DNA of 64,000 nucleotides, taken from positions 1-64,000 of IMG/VR virus record IMGVR_UViG_3300004180_000001; one strand, given 5' to 3'. The notes under the pieces were generated by a model. The model worked only from the letters and a program-made list of their open reading frames with translations. It had not been told where the DNA came from and searched no databases. This DNA comes from a virus. Position numbers and translations under genes: made by a program. Shown here piece by piece: positions 26,943 to 35,075 of this stretch (position 1 is the first letter of the stretch; each line of letters opens with the position of its first letter).

Positions 26943-27445
26943 TCGGTCTCCGTAATTTTCAATAAATAAGACAACAGAGCCTGCCTGGGAAAGACCGCCT
27001 CGACTTTGCTCAAGCAAAGCCTGGTCTTGCCGCCAGCTGCCGCTGTCACGGTTTGGGAATCCCACAACTCGAATTGCTTCGCTTTGAGCGAATAAAACAA
27101 GAAGTAACCCGGCACGCCTGCGCGTTTGCCCCACACTTCCGAAGCCAGGAATTGCGACCCCGATATGTACGCCGTCAACTGGCATTCTGTCAGGGACTGA
27201 TGCTTGTCGCTGCTTTTAACTTCCAGTAAAACGGTGATACCATTCCTGGCAAAGATAAAATCACACGGTGTTTCAGGGAGAATCGCCTTAGCTCCGGTCG
27301 ACGTGGTGTCATACAACCTGACGAACGCGCCGGACCAGTGATCTCTGAGTTTTATTAAAGCTGACCTGACAATACCTTCTGCAATCTTTCCGTCATTCCG
27401 CTTCTTCGTTTTAACTTCGTACCGGGACGCCGGGTCAATCTTCAT
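26939..27445 (-). CDS. PD-(D/E)XK nuclease, RecU/resolvase-like
   Basis: Encodes 168 residues. The motif PCDFIFARNGITVLLEVKSS (near 81-100) gives the D...E-x-K metal-binding core; an upstream Glu (GKIAEGIVRSAL, near 23) and a downstream Gln/Tyr helix (QLTAYISG) complete the fold. This layout matches Holliday-junction resolvases of the RecU type and related phage nucleases. A resolvase would suit the neighbouring SbcCD-like pair. Start ATG overlaps the previous gene by 11 bases. Confidence 0.7.
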   Translation of the reverse strand: MKIDPASRYEVKTKKRNDGKIAEGIVRSALIKLRDHWSGAFVRLYDTTSTGAKAILPETPCDFIFARNGITVLLEVKSSDKHQSLTECQLTAYISGSQFLASEVWGKRAGVPGYFLFYSLKAKQFELWDSQTVTAAAGGKTRLCLSKVEAVFPRQALLSYLLKITETE

Positions 27446-27707
27446 CGAACAGATCCAACTCGGCGCAGATGTCGTAGACCTCTGGCAGGTAGTTAAGGCA
27501 ATACGCGGTGCCGTCCTCTGACCAAGCCTCTCGCCGGTAAAGCTGTCCAGGTAGGATTTTGTAGCCAGCGGCCTCGGCTATCATCATGACGTGCTTATGG
27601 GCGTCACTAAGGTCATCCGCAGACGCGCGTTCCAAGACCAACTGGCATCCTGTGCATTTCTTTGGTGTCCTGGCTATTCGTAAATCGGTAGCGATGTGTT
27701 TAGTCAT
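27435..27707 (-). CDS. small hypothetical protein with one CxxC
   Basis: Encodes 90 residues from ATG 27707, which overlaps the previous stop (ATGACTAA); the upstream open frame lies inside that gene. It contains KKCTGC near 18 and an acidic end (ELDLFDED). A single CxxC is not enough for a zinc finger unless it dimerises. Unknown. Confidence 0.6.
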   Translation of the reverse strand: MTKHIATDLRIARTPKKCTGCQLVLERASADDLSDAHKHVMMIAEAAGYKILPGQLYRREAWSEDGTAYCLNYLPEVYDICAELDLFDED

Positions 27708-28431
27708 AGCGGCCAGCCTCGCGGTATAGGGCGGTGATATCGCCTTTGCCCCCAGTAAGGGCATGGGTTCTGTGTCTAAAGGCCTCCTCAGCGTCAGGAG
27801 AGGCTAGAATCATACCTTCTTCAACCATGTAGTTGAGGATCATACCCACGCTGGCCATGACTTCATCAACGCGGGCTCCGTACCATCCATCCAGGTCTTG
27901 CTTGCGCTTGTCTATCAAGGCGAAGAACCGTTGCATGAACAACCTGTTCGACACATGCACCGACCGGCCCAGCAACATCAACTCTGCTTTCGACAGAACG
28001 GTCAGCTTCGCCTGCATGTCGGGAGAGTCCCCATCCGCTGCCGTATAGGCCGACAGTGTCGTAATGAATTCGTCGGCCAACCCACTGTCGTCAAAATCCA
28101 CTAGCGTAGAATTGGCAAGCCTGGCGGAGCGTTCGCCAACCACTGCGGTTTGAACGCCGTCCATTGGAGTCAGGTTTTTAACCTTAACCAGGATGCCGTT
28201 AGCCAACTGAACTGAAGGGTTCAATTTCATCCGGTGGCACATTTCCTGGTAAGATCCCAGGAGTATTCGGGTATAAGTTCCGTTGCTGTAAAAATCCTCC
28301 GCGTCGTTGCCTTTCTGGTTGGCCAGGTTGGGTAGGTAAATGTAAGCGCCGGCTTCTGGGGAGACTGACCAGTCTTCCCTGTCATCCACCGGGGGCGGTT
28401 TTTTAAATAGTCGATCCCATACTTTTGACAT
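27700..28431 (-). CDS. hypothetical protein
   Basis: Encodes 243 residues. There is a basic, Pro-containing N-terminus (VWDRLFKKPPP), a helical C-terminal half (KAELMLLGRSVHVSNRLFMQ) and the ending ITALYREAGRYD. It starts 3 bases after the neighbour's stop with no clear SD, so coupling is likely. Not recognised; its operon position suggests replication or recombination. Confidence 0.65.
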   Translation of the reverse strand: MSKVWDRLFKKPPPVDDREDWSVSPEAGAYIYLPNLANQKGNDAEDFYSNGTYTRILLGSYQEMCHRMKLNPSVQLANGILVKVKNLTPMDGVQTAVVGERSARLANSTLVDFDDSGLADEFITTLSAYTAADGDSPDMQAKLTVLSKAELMLLGRSVHVSNRLFMQRFFALIDKRKQDLDGWYGARVDEVMASVGMILNYMVEEGMILASPDAEEAFRHRTHALTGGKGDITALYREAGRYD

Positions 28432-28433
28432 AA

Positions 28434-29072
28434 TTATTTTAAGACTGAAAAGTGATCGTTAAGAGCCTTAACTTTGCGGCCCCATTGTTCTTCCTGATCC
28501 AACTCCATGGTTAACAGGAACCGGTTGTTAATGTCATTCTCCCTGCAAAACGTCTTCAATAATTTTTTGAACGCTGAATAATCACCCAGGGGGTTGCCTG
28601 CGCAAGCCCCTGGGACACTAGACAGAATTAAATACGTCGTCGACAGCAACGCGCCGTAAGTCCTCATGCACGGCCTTATCTCCGTGGCGTCTGCCAGCTT
28701 AACCAGGGATCGGCGGATCTGTATCATGGCGACATGCGGCGCCACTACTGCAGGTAGCCTTAAGAACAGGACGACGTGTGTTTCATAGATCAGGGCGCTA
28801 ATGCCAACATTGCAGTCGTCAGCTATTTCATCCCGACTCAGCACGAGTTCGCGGGTGAATAGTTTAGCGACGTCTGTGAACAGGCCTCTGAGCAGCGCAT
28901 TAATGTGCTTAACTCGACCTTCTTTATCCAGATCGGAAAAAGCCTTGTCATCCAGCTGCTCGGCCAGCGCAGACGGGCGGACATACGGCCTGAAAAACGG
29001 CACCACGGCCATGTAATTGAGTACCGCCACAGACTCGAAAGGCCGTTTGTGTACTACCGATAGTTTAACCAT
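28434..29072 (-). CDS. hypothetical protein
   Basis: Encodes 212 residues. ATG 29072 is chosen because it overlaps the dihydrofolate reductase stop by 8 bases and has GGGAT upstream. The composition is helical and hydrophobic in parts (IYETHVVLFLRLPAVVAPHV). No family recognised. Neighbours are a hypothetical gene and folA. Confidence 0.6.
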   Translation of the reverse strand: MVKLSVVHKRPFESVAVLNYMAVVPFFRPYVRPSALAEQLDDKAFSDLDKEGRVKHINALLRGLFTDVAKLFTRELVLSRDEIADDCNVGISALIYETHVVLFLRLPAVVAPHVAMIQIRRSLVKLADATEIRPCMRTYGALLSTTYLILSSVPGACAGNPLGDYSAFKKLLKTFCRENDINNRFLLTMELDQEEQWGRKVKALNDHFSVLK

Positions 29073-29556
29073 GTGATCTATCCCAAGTTTCGTAAACAAC
29101 CCCGTTAGATTTTTCCGACTGGGTTAAATACCAACCTTCGTCAGGGATGTTGATGTGCCTTGCATTCTTATATAAGTACGGCTTCACCAGTTCCGGGGCA
29201 ATGCGCGTAATGTAAAGCCGGTCAGCATAGTCGAATCCGTATTCAAATATGCGCACGCCGCCAATCAGGAAACATTGAGCGAAGCCTTGTCTTCGGCACC
29301 ACTGCACGGCCTGGCCGGGGTTTATGAAGTGCATAATGCCAGGCGTGCTGACTATATGCCTGCTCACGACAATGTTGGTACGGTTTGGCAAATGAGGCAC
29401 GCCGAGAGACCTATATGTGTCCCGACCCATGACAACGGCGTTGCCTGTGGTTAGTTTTTTAAACCGGATCAGGTCCTCGCGGATATGCCACGGTAATTTT
29501 CCGTCAGCTCCGATAAGTCCTCCTGGGCCGACGGCCATAATGACGTTAAGTTTCAT
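29065..29556 (-). CDS. folA: dihydrofolate reductase
   Basis: Encodes 163 residues, normal for the family. Motifs seen: MAVGPGGLIGADGKLPW (substrate and NADPH binding, Pro-Trp), IREDLIRFKKLT (Asp of the active site), GRDTYRSL and FLIGG. It reduces dihydrofolate to tetrahydrofolate with NADPH and regenerates the cofactor oxidised by thymidylate synthase, encoded two genes upstream. Together they support dTMP supply for phage DNA. Confidence 0.95.
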   Translation of the reverse strand: MKLNVIMAVGPGGLIGADGKLPWHIREDLIRFKKLTTGNAVVMGRDTYRSLGVPHLPNRTNIVVSRHIVSTPGIMHFINPGQAVQWCRRQGFAQCFLIGGVRIFEYGFDYADRLYITRIAPELVKPYLYKNARHINIPDEGWYLTQSEKSNGVVYETWDRSHG

Positions 29557-29765
29557 AACTCCCTCACCGATATTTCGTATAACGGAACGCCGCCGCAGCT
29601 CACTACAACCGGCTGTTTGTTTGCCAAAACATGTCTAGCAACGGCTGCACATGCGGCACCTGTTACGTCTTGCTTGCCAGTCGCCCAAGTCCTTCCGTCC
29701 CTAAGTACATGACCGGCGTAAATAGTGTTAGTTAACGGCGATGTGTCTAAGTGCAAAGGTTTCAT
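29553..29765 (-). CDS. small hypothetical protein
   Basis: Encodes 70 residues; GGAG lies 8 bases before the ATG. The protein has an Ala/Val-rich helix (GAACAAVARHVLA) and a short strand end. It overlaps folA by 4 bases. Unknown. Confidence 0.6.
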   Translation of the reverse strand: MKPLHLDTSPLTNTIYAGHVLRDGRTWATGKQDVTGAACAAVARHVLANKQPVVVSCGGVPLYEISVREL

Positions 29766-29796
29766 AAGGTTGACTCCAATGTGCGTTGTTTCAGGT

Positions 29797-30057
29797 TTAG
29801 TGACATGCTGCCGCCTTCATGGGCAAATTTGAACTGAATTGCCCACACCAGGAATCGGCGCTGTTCTTTACGACAGGGTAGATCCACCAGGCAGGGCTAT
29901 TCGCCATTGTCTGAATGTCAACACTGGAGAGGTCTTCGCCAGAGAACATCACAGGGTGCGGTGTCGGGGGGTTTACCCGGCACTCTCCGATAGCTCCGCC
30001 TGCAAGCTCTTGGAAGTGTTTACAATTACGGCAAGTTATTAAAATATTTTTGCTCAT
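29797..30057 (-). CDS. Cys4 zinc-binding-like small protein
   Basis: Encodes 86 residues. Four Cys are spaced CRNC...C...C (CRNCKHF at 9-15, GECRVNPP near 25-32, WCGQF near 70-74). This C-x-x-C-K-H-F ... C-R-x-N-P-P ... W-C-G pattern is one I know from small uncharacterised phage and bacterial proteins, probably zinc-binding. It overlaps thyA by 4 bases. Confidence 0.65.
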   Translation of the reverse strand: MSKNILITCRNCKHFQELAGGAIGECRVNPPTPHPVMFSGEDLSSVDIQTMANSPAWWIYPVVKNSADSWCGQFSSNLPMKAAACH

Positions 30058-30833
30058 ACCGCCACCTCCGCCTTAATGCTTGGGTCAGGGTTGTAGTCGA
30101 CAATTTCAAAATCGTCTATGGTGTAGTCGAACAGGGAAGCGGCTTTCCGTAGGCGTAACCTTGGCAAGGCCTTAGGCTGCCTTTGCAGTTGTTCGTGGGC
30201 CTGATTTATGTGATTGATGTACAGGTGGGTATCCCCTCCGGTCCAAATAAAGTCGCCCACTTCAAGGTCTGCCTGCTGCGCAAACATGTGCGTCAGTATG
30301 GCGTAGCTGGCTATGTTGTAGGGAACCCCTAGAAAGGTGTCACAGCTGCGCTGGTATAGTTGGCAGGAAAGTTTTCCATCATGGACGTAGAACTGAAACA
30401 GGCAATGGCAGGGTGGTAGCTTAGCCTTGCCAACATCTGAGGGATTCCATGCGGTGACAAGGATACGGCGGCTGTTCGGGTTGTTTTTTATGGTATCCAA
30501 GGCTTCTGAAATTTGATCGATATGGCTACCCCAAGACCTCCACTGCTTGCCGTACACTGGGCCTAAATCGCCGTTTTCGTCAGCCCACTCGTCCCAAATA
30601 GTAACGCCGTTTTCCTGAAGGTACTTGGCGTTGGTATCGCCTTTGAGGAACCACAACAATTCATGGATAATCGACTTGGTATGCAACCTCTTCGTCGTCA
30701 TCAGAGGCAACCCCTCCTGTAGGTCGAACCGCATTTGATGGCCGAATTTTGATAGCGTGCCGGTGCCGGTTCTGTCGCCTTTAACCTTGCCGCTGTCCAG
30801 GAGTTCTTGAAGTAAGTTTAAATATTGCTGCAT
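30054..30833 (-). CDS. thyA: thymidylate synthase
   Basis: Encodes 259 residues, typical for ThyA. It holds DRTGTGT (phosphate), [14 protein letters not shown], the catalytic Cys in [29 protein letters not shown] and [10 protein letters not shown]. It converts dUMP to dTMP with methylene-tetrahydrofolate. dUTPase (supplying dUMP) and dihydrofolate reductase are encoded within 3 kb, so the pathway is contiguous. Confidence 0.97.
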   Translation of the reverse strand: MQQYLNLLQELLDSGKVKGDRTGTGTLSKFGHQMRFDLQEGLPLMTTKRLHTKSIIHELLWFLKGDTNAKYLQENGVTIWDEWADENGDLGPVYGKQWRSWGSHIDQISEALDTIKNNPNSRRILVTAWNPSDVGKAKLPPCHCLFQFYVHDGKLSCQLYQRSCDTFLGVPYNIASYAILTHMFAQQADLEVGDFIWTGGDTHLYINHINQAHEQLQRQPKALPRLRLRKAASLFDYTIDDFEIVDYNPDPSIKAEVAV

Positions 30834-30858
30834 TTTTTTATTTACCTTGTAGGTTAAT

Positions 30859-31263
30859 TTATACGCACGGCCCTTTAACGCAAGAAATCAGGTAGCACCC
30901 AGAAATTCCTTCAAAATGTGCCACAGCACTGTGGCCGCTCAGAATATAGGCGGCATGTGAAACTGTTGTTCGAACAGGCTCATCGATAAAATCTTTTTTC
31001 AGTAGCACCTCACTGCCGACTGGGTACTTAGCGTTGAAATCGTCGCACTGTTTTTGCACACTATATTTTTCAAAAGCGGTTATTCGCTTTCCTAAAATTT
31101 CAGAGTATTGCCACATGACGTCGTTCTGTTCTTTCAAGAGCTCCTGCTCGTCAGTCTCTAGCTCTTCAAACAGTGGGTTATACCCAATGAAGTCGCTAAG
31201 TTTAGTGGCTTTTATGTCGAGTTCAGCCTTTTCATCTACTACACGTTGTTGGTATGGTTGCAT
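30859..31263 (-). CDS. Tad1/Acb2-type hairpin protein, putative anti-defence nucleotide sponge
   Basis: Encodes 134 residues. Residues 1-65 ([20 protein letters not shown] ... [20 protein letters not shown]) form two helices with the pattern of the hairpin shared by Acb2 and Tad1, phage proteins that bind cyclic nucleotide signals of CBASS or Thoeris defence. Residues 66-134 make a second, beta-type domain ([16 protein letters not shown]). A two-domain layout is closer to Tad1 than to the shorter Acb2. It lies between thyA and a winged-helix-like gene. Assignment is by recalled family pattern; the ligand cannot be read from sequence. Confidence 0.6.
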   Translation of the reverse strand: MQPYQQRVVDEKAELDIKATKLSDFIGYNPLFEELETDEQELLKEQNDVMWQYSEILGKRITAFEKYSVQKQCDDFNAKYPVGSEVLLKKDFIDEPVRTTVSHAAYILSGHSAVAHFEGISGCYLISCVKGPCV

Positions 31264-31526
31264 TTTGATTTACCTGCTTCTGTTAATTTGTAAATGGTTG
31301 AGAAGTCTTTTCCACACCGGATTGTAATAAGCCCGGCTTCAGCAAGGCGGTGCATTACTTTACCTCCAGCTAAAGCTAAACCTTGTGCGGACCTATTGTC
31401 ATGTGCGTAGCCGTGCTTGGGCTTTGGATACAACGTCTGACCGACATCCGAGGGTCTGGACTCTAGCGTACCGCCTGCAGATTTTATTAGGTCCAAGGCC
31501 CTTTTATCATTGTCAGTCAATTTCAT
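31239..31526 (-). CDS. winged-helix-like DNA-binding protein
   Basis: Encodes 95 residues from ATG 31526, overlapping the previous gene; the frame is open to 31658 but that part lies inside the neighbour. MKLTDNDKRALDLIKSAGGT, then GGKVMHRLAEAGLITI and a short wing (STIYKLTEAGK), look like a small winged-helix fold. It could be a regulator or DNA mimic. It overlaps the Tad1-like gene by 25 bases. Confidence 0.55.
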   Translation of the reverse strand: MKLTDNDKRALDLIKSAGGTLESRPSDVGQTLYPKPKHGYAHDNRSAQGLALAGGKVMHRLAEAGLITIRCGKDFSTIYKLTEAGKSKCNHTNNV

Positions 31527-31815
31527 ACTTCTTGTAGTCCTGATCTCCAGTTTCAATGTGCTCAAGATTTCCGTCCTTAGCGGTTCTGAACATACCTTTC
31601 GGTAGGAATACTCGTTTGAACTGGCCGTGCCACTTCCCGTAATTAGTTGGCGTGCCATCAGAAAACTTTCCAGGACCGCAGGCCGAGCAAAGTTTCTTGC
31701 CTGCGCGGTCCTCTATACCGTCCCATGTGTATATTTCGGGAATGTCTCTTGTGTGGTAAGGCGTCAGTGCTGTGTTATCGCAGCACCCGCAAACTTCGCA
31801 TTGAAACAGACTCAT
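31513..31815 (-). CDS. rubredoxin-like zinc protein
   Basis: Encodes 100 residues. Cys pairs CEVCGC (6-11) and LCSACGPGK (near 42-50) flank a short loop, followed by GKWHGQFKRV. I know this layout from small phage proteins of unknown role, probably one structural zinc. It overlaps its neighbours on both sides. Confidence 0.65.
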   Translation of the reverse strand: MSLFQCEVCGCCDNTALTPYHTRDIPEIYTWDGIEDRAGKKLCSACGPGKFSDGTPTNYGKWHGQFKRVFLPKGMFRTAKDGNLEHIETGDQDYKKYEID

Positions 31816-32036
31816 GAAATACCTCCAACCGGATGCTGGTCCAGGGAATTTACAATTCGCCTGTCCACTGTGTAAGACACAGGAACGAAGTGTTCGTCAG
31901 TGCTGTGCTCTTTTGCCAACACAGCCACAGCCCTGGTTTCAGCCTGAATAACGCCTTCGTCATGTTCCAGGCGAAGTTCTTTCAGGCACTTGCCGAATTT
32001 GTTGTAAAAATTGATAACGTAATCTCCGGTTTTCAT
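31812..32036 (-). CDS. small hypothetical protein
   Basis: Encodes 74 residues, ATG overlapping the dUTPase stop by 1 base. It is an alpha/beta protein of mixed charge (YNKFGKCLKELRLEHDEGVI) with a likely strand-rich C-terminus (FVPVSYTVDRRIVN). Unknown. Confidence 0.6.
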   Translation of the reverse strand: MKTGDYVINFYNKFGKCLKELRLEHDEGVIQAETRAVAVLAKEHSTDEHFVPVSYTVDRRIVNSLDQHPVGGIS

Positions 32037-32485
32037 TACTGTTTTCCAGTCGATCCGAAGCCGCCTTCCCCGCGTTCCGTCGTTTCTGAAAATTCCTCGA
32101 CGACTTTCCAGTTAACGCGGGCGATCGGCATGAACAGGATCTGGGCCACCCGGTCGCCGGGGTGTATGACATAAACATCATTGCCATCGTTACAGGCGAT
32201 GAACCCAACTTCTCCCAGGTAATTGCAGTCTATGACGCCAATGCCGTTGCCTGGTCTAATAGAGTCCTTCAAGGCCAGGCCGCTGCGACCGGCGATAATG
32301 CCTACCAAATTAGGGTCTTTAATGTGAATCTTAATGCCGGTTGAGACAACAATATTTTTGCCAGGGTAGACCGATACCGGCATATCCAACCTGGCTACCA
32401 GATCCATCCCCGCATCGCCGGGGTTTTTATATTCTGGCAGCACGGCGTCAGGGTGGGTTTTTATAATTTCGACTTCGTAGTTCAT
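32036..32485 (-). CDS. dut: dUTPase
   Basis: Encodes 149 residues, typical for trimeric dUTPases. All five motifs are present: DAGMDL (near 24-29), GRSGLALK (near 66-73), GVIDCNYLGEVG (near 84-95), GDRVAQILF (near 108-116) and RGEGGFGSTGK (near 138-148). It hydrolyses dUTP to dUMP and PPi, keeping uracil out of DNA and feeding thymidylate synthase. Confidence 0.97.
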   Translation of the reverse strand: MNYEVEIIKTHPDAVLPEYKNPGDAGMDLVARLDMPVSVYPGKNIVVSTGIKIHIKDPNLVGIIAGRSGLALKDSIRPGNGIGVIDCNYLGEVGFIACNDGNDVYVIHPGDRVAQILFMPIARVNWKVVEEFSETTERGEGGFGSTGKQ

Positions 32486-32501
32486 GTTGTTTTCCTGTAA
32501 A

Positions 32502-33119
32502 TTAAATCAAACTCTTTAAAGTTTCCGTTAAATCTGCCGGCACTGGAGACAGCCGGCGTAAGTAGTCAACGTACTTACTTGGCAGGTCTACGAAGCGCTT
32601 GCCTATATGGGGTCCAAAGTAGATTCGCTCCAAGGCTCTAGGCTTTTCCATATATTTCAGCATGGCTTCGTAACTCATGGCGTCATCGCTTTCCATGTAC
32701 GCCTTGAAAGCCTTGCAAATACAGTGAGCCTCTAGGTAAATCCTAGAGATTGCAGGCATCGAGGTTGAGTCGCCGACTACCTCCCCTGTCAGTGTCTTCA
32801 ACGCCAAAGGCAAGCTGGCGCCGTGCTTGCTGAGTTCAGGCAGGCTTATCAATATCCTGAAAAAATCGATATGCTTCAAGTCGAATTGGGTGTGCCTGTG
32901 TAATCTCTCGACAATAGGCGTGCCGTTGTATGTGATAAACACCGGCTGATTTTCAGGTGTCAGCCGAGAGACGTACTCCATTACCGTGTGGCCGGCCACT
33001 GTTGTTGGGTCCAGTTGTTCTGCGGTGACAGCGTAATTGGTTTCCGTCAGCACCACAGTCCGTTTAAGGCTTAAGTCAGATCGGCGTTCAGCCGCAAGGG
33101 CTATCGGTTGATAGATCAT
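32502..33119 (-). CDS. hypothetical protein with ExoX/DUF3820-like C-terminus
   Basis: Encodes 205 residues. The C-terminal IYFGPHIGKRFVDLPSKYVD (near 168-187) matches the F-G-x-x-x-G-K-x-x-x-D-(L/I)-P-x-x-Y motif at the end of exonuclease X and DUF3820 proteins. The N-terminal half (PVFITYNGTPIVERL, FDLKHIDFFRI) might be a degenerate DEDD exonuclease fold, but I cannot see a full set of acidic residues. Function is open. Confidence 0.5.
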   Translation of the reverse strand: MIYQPIALAAERRSDLSLKRTVVLTETNYAVTAEQLDPTTVAGHTVMEYVSRLTPENQPVFITYNGTPIVERLHRHTQFDLKHIDFFRILISLPELSKHGASLPLALKTLTGEVVGDSTSMPAISRIYLEAHCICKAFKAYMESDDAMSYEAMLKYMEKPRALERIYFGPHIGKRFVDLPSKYVDYLRRLSPVPADLTETLKSLI

Positions 33120-33150
33120 GTTGTTTCCAAATTATAAGTTTCGAAAATTA

Positions 33151-33297
33151 TTACAGAAACCTTTGCAACATGCAAAGTATTTGTTTCGGTAGGCCTTTAA
33201 ACTGTAGCAGTTTATCGGCCTTTGCCTGAATCTTGCAGTCCACGCATATTTGTTTTCTGCGTGGGCACGGGCAACGCTTACGTTCTGATGTAGACAT
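33151..33297 (-). CDS. 48-residue Cys-rich protein
   Basis: Encodes MSTSERKRCPCPRRKQICVD followed by CKIQ..., i.e. CPC then CVDC in the first 21 residues, then a basic amphipathic helix. The four Cys suggest a single zinc knuckle. It starts inside the last codons of the helicase gene (20-base overlap, another frame) and fills most of the gap before the next gene. Short, but uninterrupted and coding-like. Confidence 0.55.
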   Translation of the reverse strand: MSTSERKRCPCPRRKQICVDCKIQAKADKLLQFKGLPKQILCMLQRFL

Positions 33298-34564
33298 TCT
33301 TAGACGCCCTGGTAATGGCCGTATAAAAACAGCGGTCCGCTTCCGCCTTGCGGCTGTTATGGTAAATGTCAGGTAAGTCTATGAAAACGTTCTCGAAAGT
33401 GCTGCCTTGGCTCTTGTGAACAGTCAGCGCATGAAGAGGTCTCAAGTCCAGGAAGAACTCACGAAGTCCGTAATAAGGTCTCCAGTCTCTTGACTTGTAG
33501 GCGTCTTTCTTGAATCGTTCCAGCCTGTCCTTGTAAGGCTTAACCCCATCCTCATGGAGAACGTAAAAGGCCATTCCCGGCGCTTCGAACAAATTTACGC
33601 ACCAGCAAGGTATGTCAGGAAATATAGGGTGCTCCGACATCTCTATCGTGCTTACGGTGACTTCCGCACCGGTGTTGAAAATAATTTCGTTGTCTCTTGC
33701 CAGCGCTTCATTGACAGTAACCACGTCCCCAGGGCAGAAAGGCACCGACATATCCTGCCCTGTCAGCTGCCGCACCAACTGGTTATACATGTTCACCGTA
33801 TCGTTTCTCCAGCTGACGATACGGCAGAAGTCAGGGTCAGCGTTGAACTCGCCCCGCTCCGTGTACTCCTGCAACTTGTCACGGAAACCTGCGGTCCTGA
33901 GCAGGAACACACCCTCGCCGGTTTCTTCGTTAAATCCGCCCAATACTTTAGGTTCCTGGTTAGCCAGGATAGCGTCCCTGATCACCGTAGCGCTGCGAAT
34001 GATGGGACTGCCTTCCGCCTGCCTTACTATTTTGTGCAACGTGTGCTTACAGTCGTCAGCTTGTGCCAGATCGAACGAGGATGACATCGTTCCTGACGCT
34101 TTGTCTACAGGCGGCAACTGGTACGGGTCGCCAATAATGATGTACTTTCTGCCCCAGTTCCTGACATCGTCCTTGATATACTTTACCAGCTGGTCGTCAG
34201 CCATGGACGCTTCATCCAGACCGACCAAAGTAATGCCGGCGTACTGCGAAGGGTCGTAGTTGCGGCTGCGGGCCACTCGCGTGGTGTCTTCGTATTTTTC
34301 AACCGTCAGTCCCAGGAACTTGTGAATAGTCATGCAGGAGAAGTCAGGGGGCAGGCCTTTCTCCAAGACGGTTACCGCCTTGTTTGTTGGCGCCGTCATA
34401 ACGACTTCATCAGGATCGCAGCGCTTGGTGACAAAATCCTTTATCAACCAGGTTTTTCCGGTTCCGGCTGATCCGCCCAAGACGAAAAAGTCTTTCCGGT
34501 TGCTGATGTGAAAGCTCTCCAGTTTGTCTGCGGCTTGTTTTTGATCTTCAGTTGTTTTGCTCAT
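33278..34564 (-). CDS. SF1B helicase, Dda/RecD2-like
   Basis: Encodes 428 residues from ATG 34564 (AGGCAG upstream; a TTG 6 codons earlier is less likely). Motifs: GGSAGTGKTW (Walker A), TAPTNKAV, LVGLDEASM (Walker B), IIGDPYQLPPVD (III), SWRNDTV (IV-like) and LTVHKSQGSTFENV with YTAITRASKNV (V and VI). This is the RecD2/T4 Dda pattern of 5'-3' helicases that remodel forks and displace proteins. It lies in the operon with the polymerase. Confidence 0.9.
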   Translation of the reverse strand: MSKTTEDQKQAADKLESFHISNRKDFFVLGGSAGTGKTWLIKDFVTKRCDPDEVVMTAPTNKAVTVLEKGLPPDFSCMTIHKFLGLTVEKYEDTTRVARSRNYDPSQYAGITLVGLDEASMADDQLVKYIKDDVRNWGRKYIIIGDPYQLPPVDKASGTMSSSFDLAQADDCKHTLHKIVRQAEGSPIIRSATVIRDAILANQEPKVLGGFNEETGEGVFLLRTAGFRDKLQEYTERGEFNADPDFCRIVSWRNDTVNMYNQLVRQLTGQDMSVPFCPGDVVTVNEALARDNEIIFNTGAEVTVSTIEMSEHPIFPDIPCWCVNLFEAPGMAFYVLHEDGVKPYKDRLERFKKDAYKSRDWRPYYGLREFFLDLRPLHALTVHKSQGSTFENVFIDLPDIYHNSRKAEADRCFYTAITRASKNVYIRT

Positions 34565-35075
34565 GACGTTCTGCCTGTTCAAATGCGCGTTTGCTGATAT
34601 CGAATTCAGTACCTGTAATTTCCTGGCACTTATCGTTTAGGGTTTCTGTAGATGAAAAAAACAATTCACCGCCGTGATAAAAAAATAAAACCGGCGTGAA
34701 GTACAGCTGCCCTGCGTGAGTACCTACGGACTTGTAAAGAGGATCGAAACTAACACTTCCTTCCGGAATTCCTGCCTTCCACCGTCGAACCAAGGCCGCG
34801 TGTTCTTCCTTGCTGTCCCCTGTAACGCTGGCTCTGGGTCGCTGGCAATCTGTACGCTTATCCGGTTTGGTCCATAGGCGGCAATCCTGTGTTGGATTAA
34901 AACGCAGGCCACAGAAGCGAATACCGTCTACGCCTTGGTAATTTATAGCCTTCTCCGCACCAAAATCATCTCTGAATTTTTTGAATTCAGTGGACAGTTT
35001 TTTACGGGCTTCCGCAAGCTTAATGCACTCTACCAGAACGTCGGGGTGTGAGCTTTTGTAATATTTGATTGTCAT
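34548..35075 (-). CDS. hypothetical protein
   Basis: Encodes 175 residues; the ATG overlaps the polymerase stop (ATGA). An amphipathic N-terminus (ECIKLAEARKKLSTEFKKFR) is followed by four Cys in the first half and a strand-rich segment (GQLYFTPVLFFYHGGELFFS). I do not recognise it with certainty. Coupled between polymerase and helicase genes. Confidence 0.6.
   Translation of the reverse strand: MTIKYYKSSHPDVLVECIKLAEARKKLSTEFKKFRDDFGAEKAINYQGVDGIRFCGLRFNPTQDCRLWTKPDKRTDCQRPRASVTGDSKEEHAALVRRWKAGIPEGSVSFDPLYKSVGTHAGQLYFTPVLFFYHGGELFFSSTETLNDKCQEITGTEFDISKRAFEQAERHEQNN

Noticed and set aside
33120-33150. Perfect TATAAT (minus strand, 33131-33136) before the 33119 gene
   Set aside because: The 17-base-upstream hexamer is TTTCTG and the start site would fall on the SD, leaving no usable leader.
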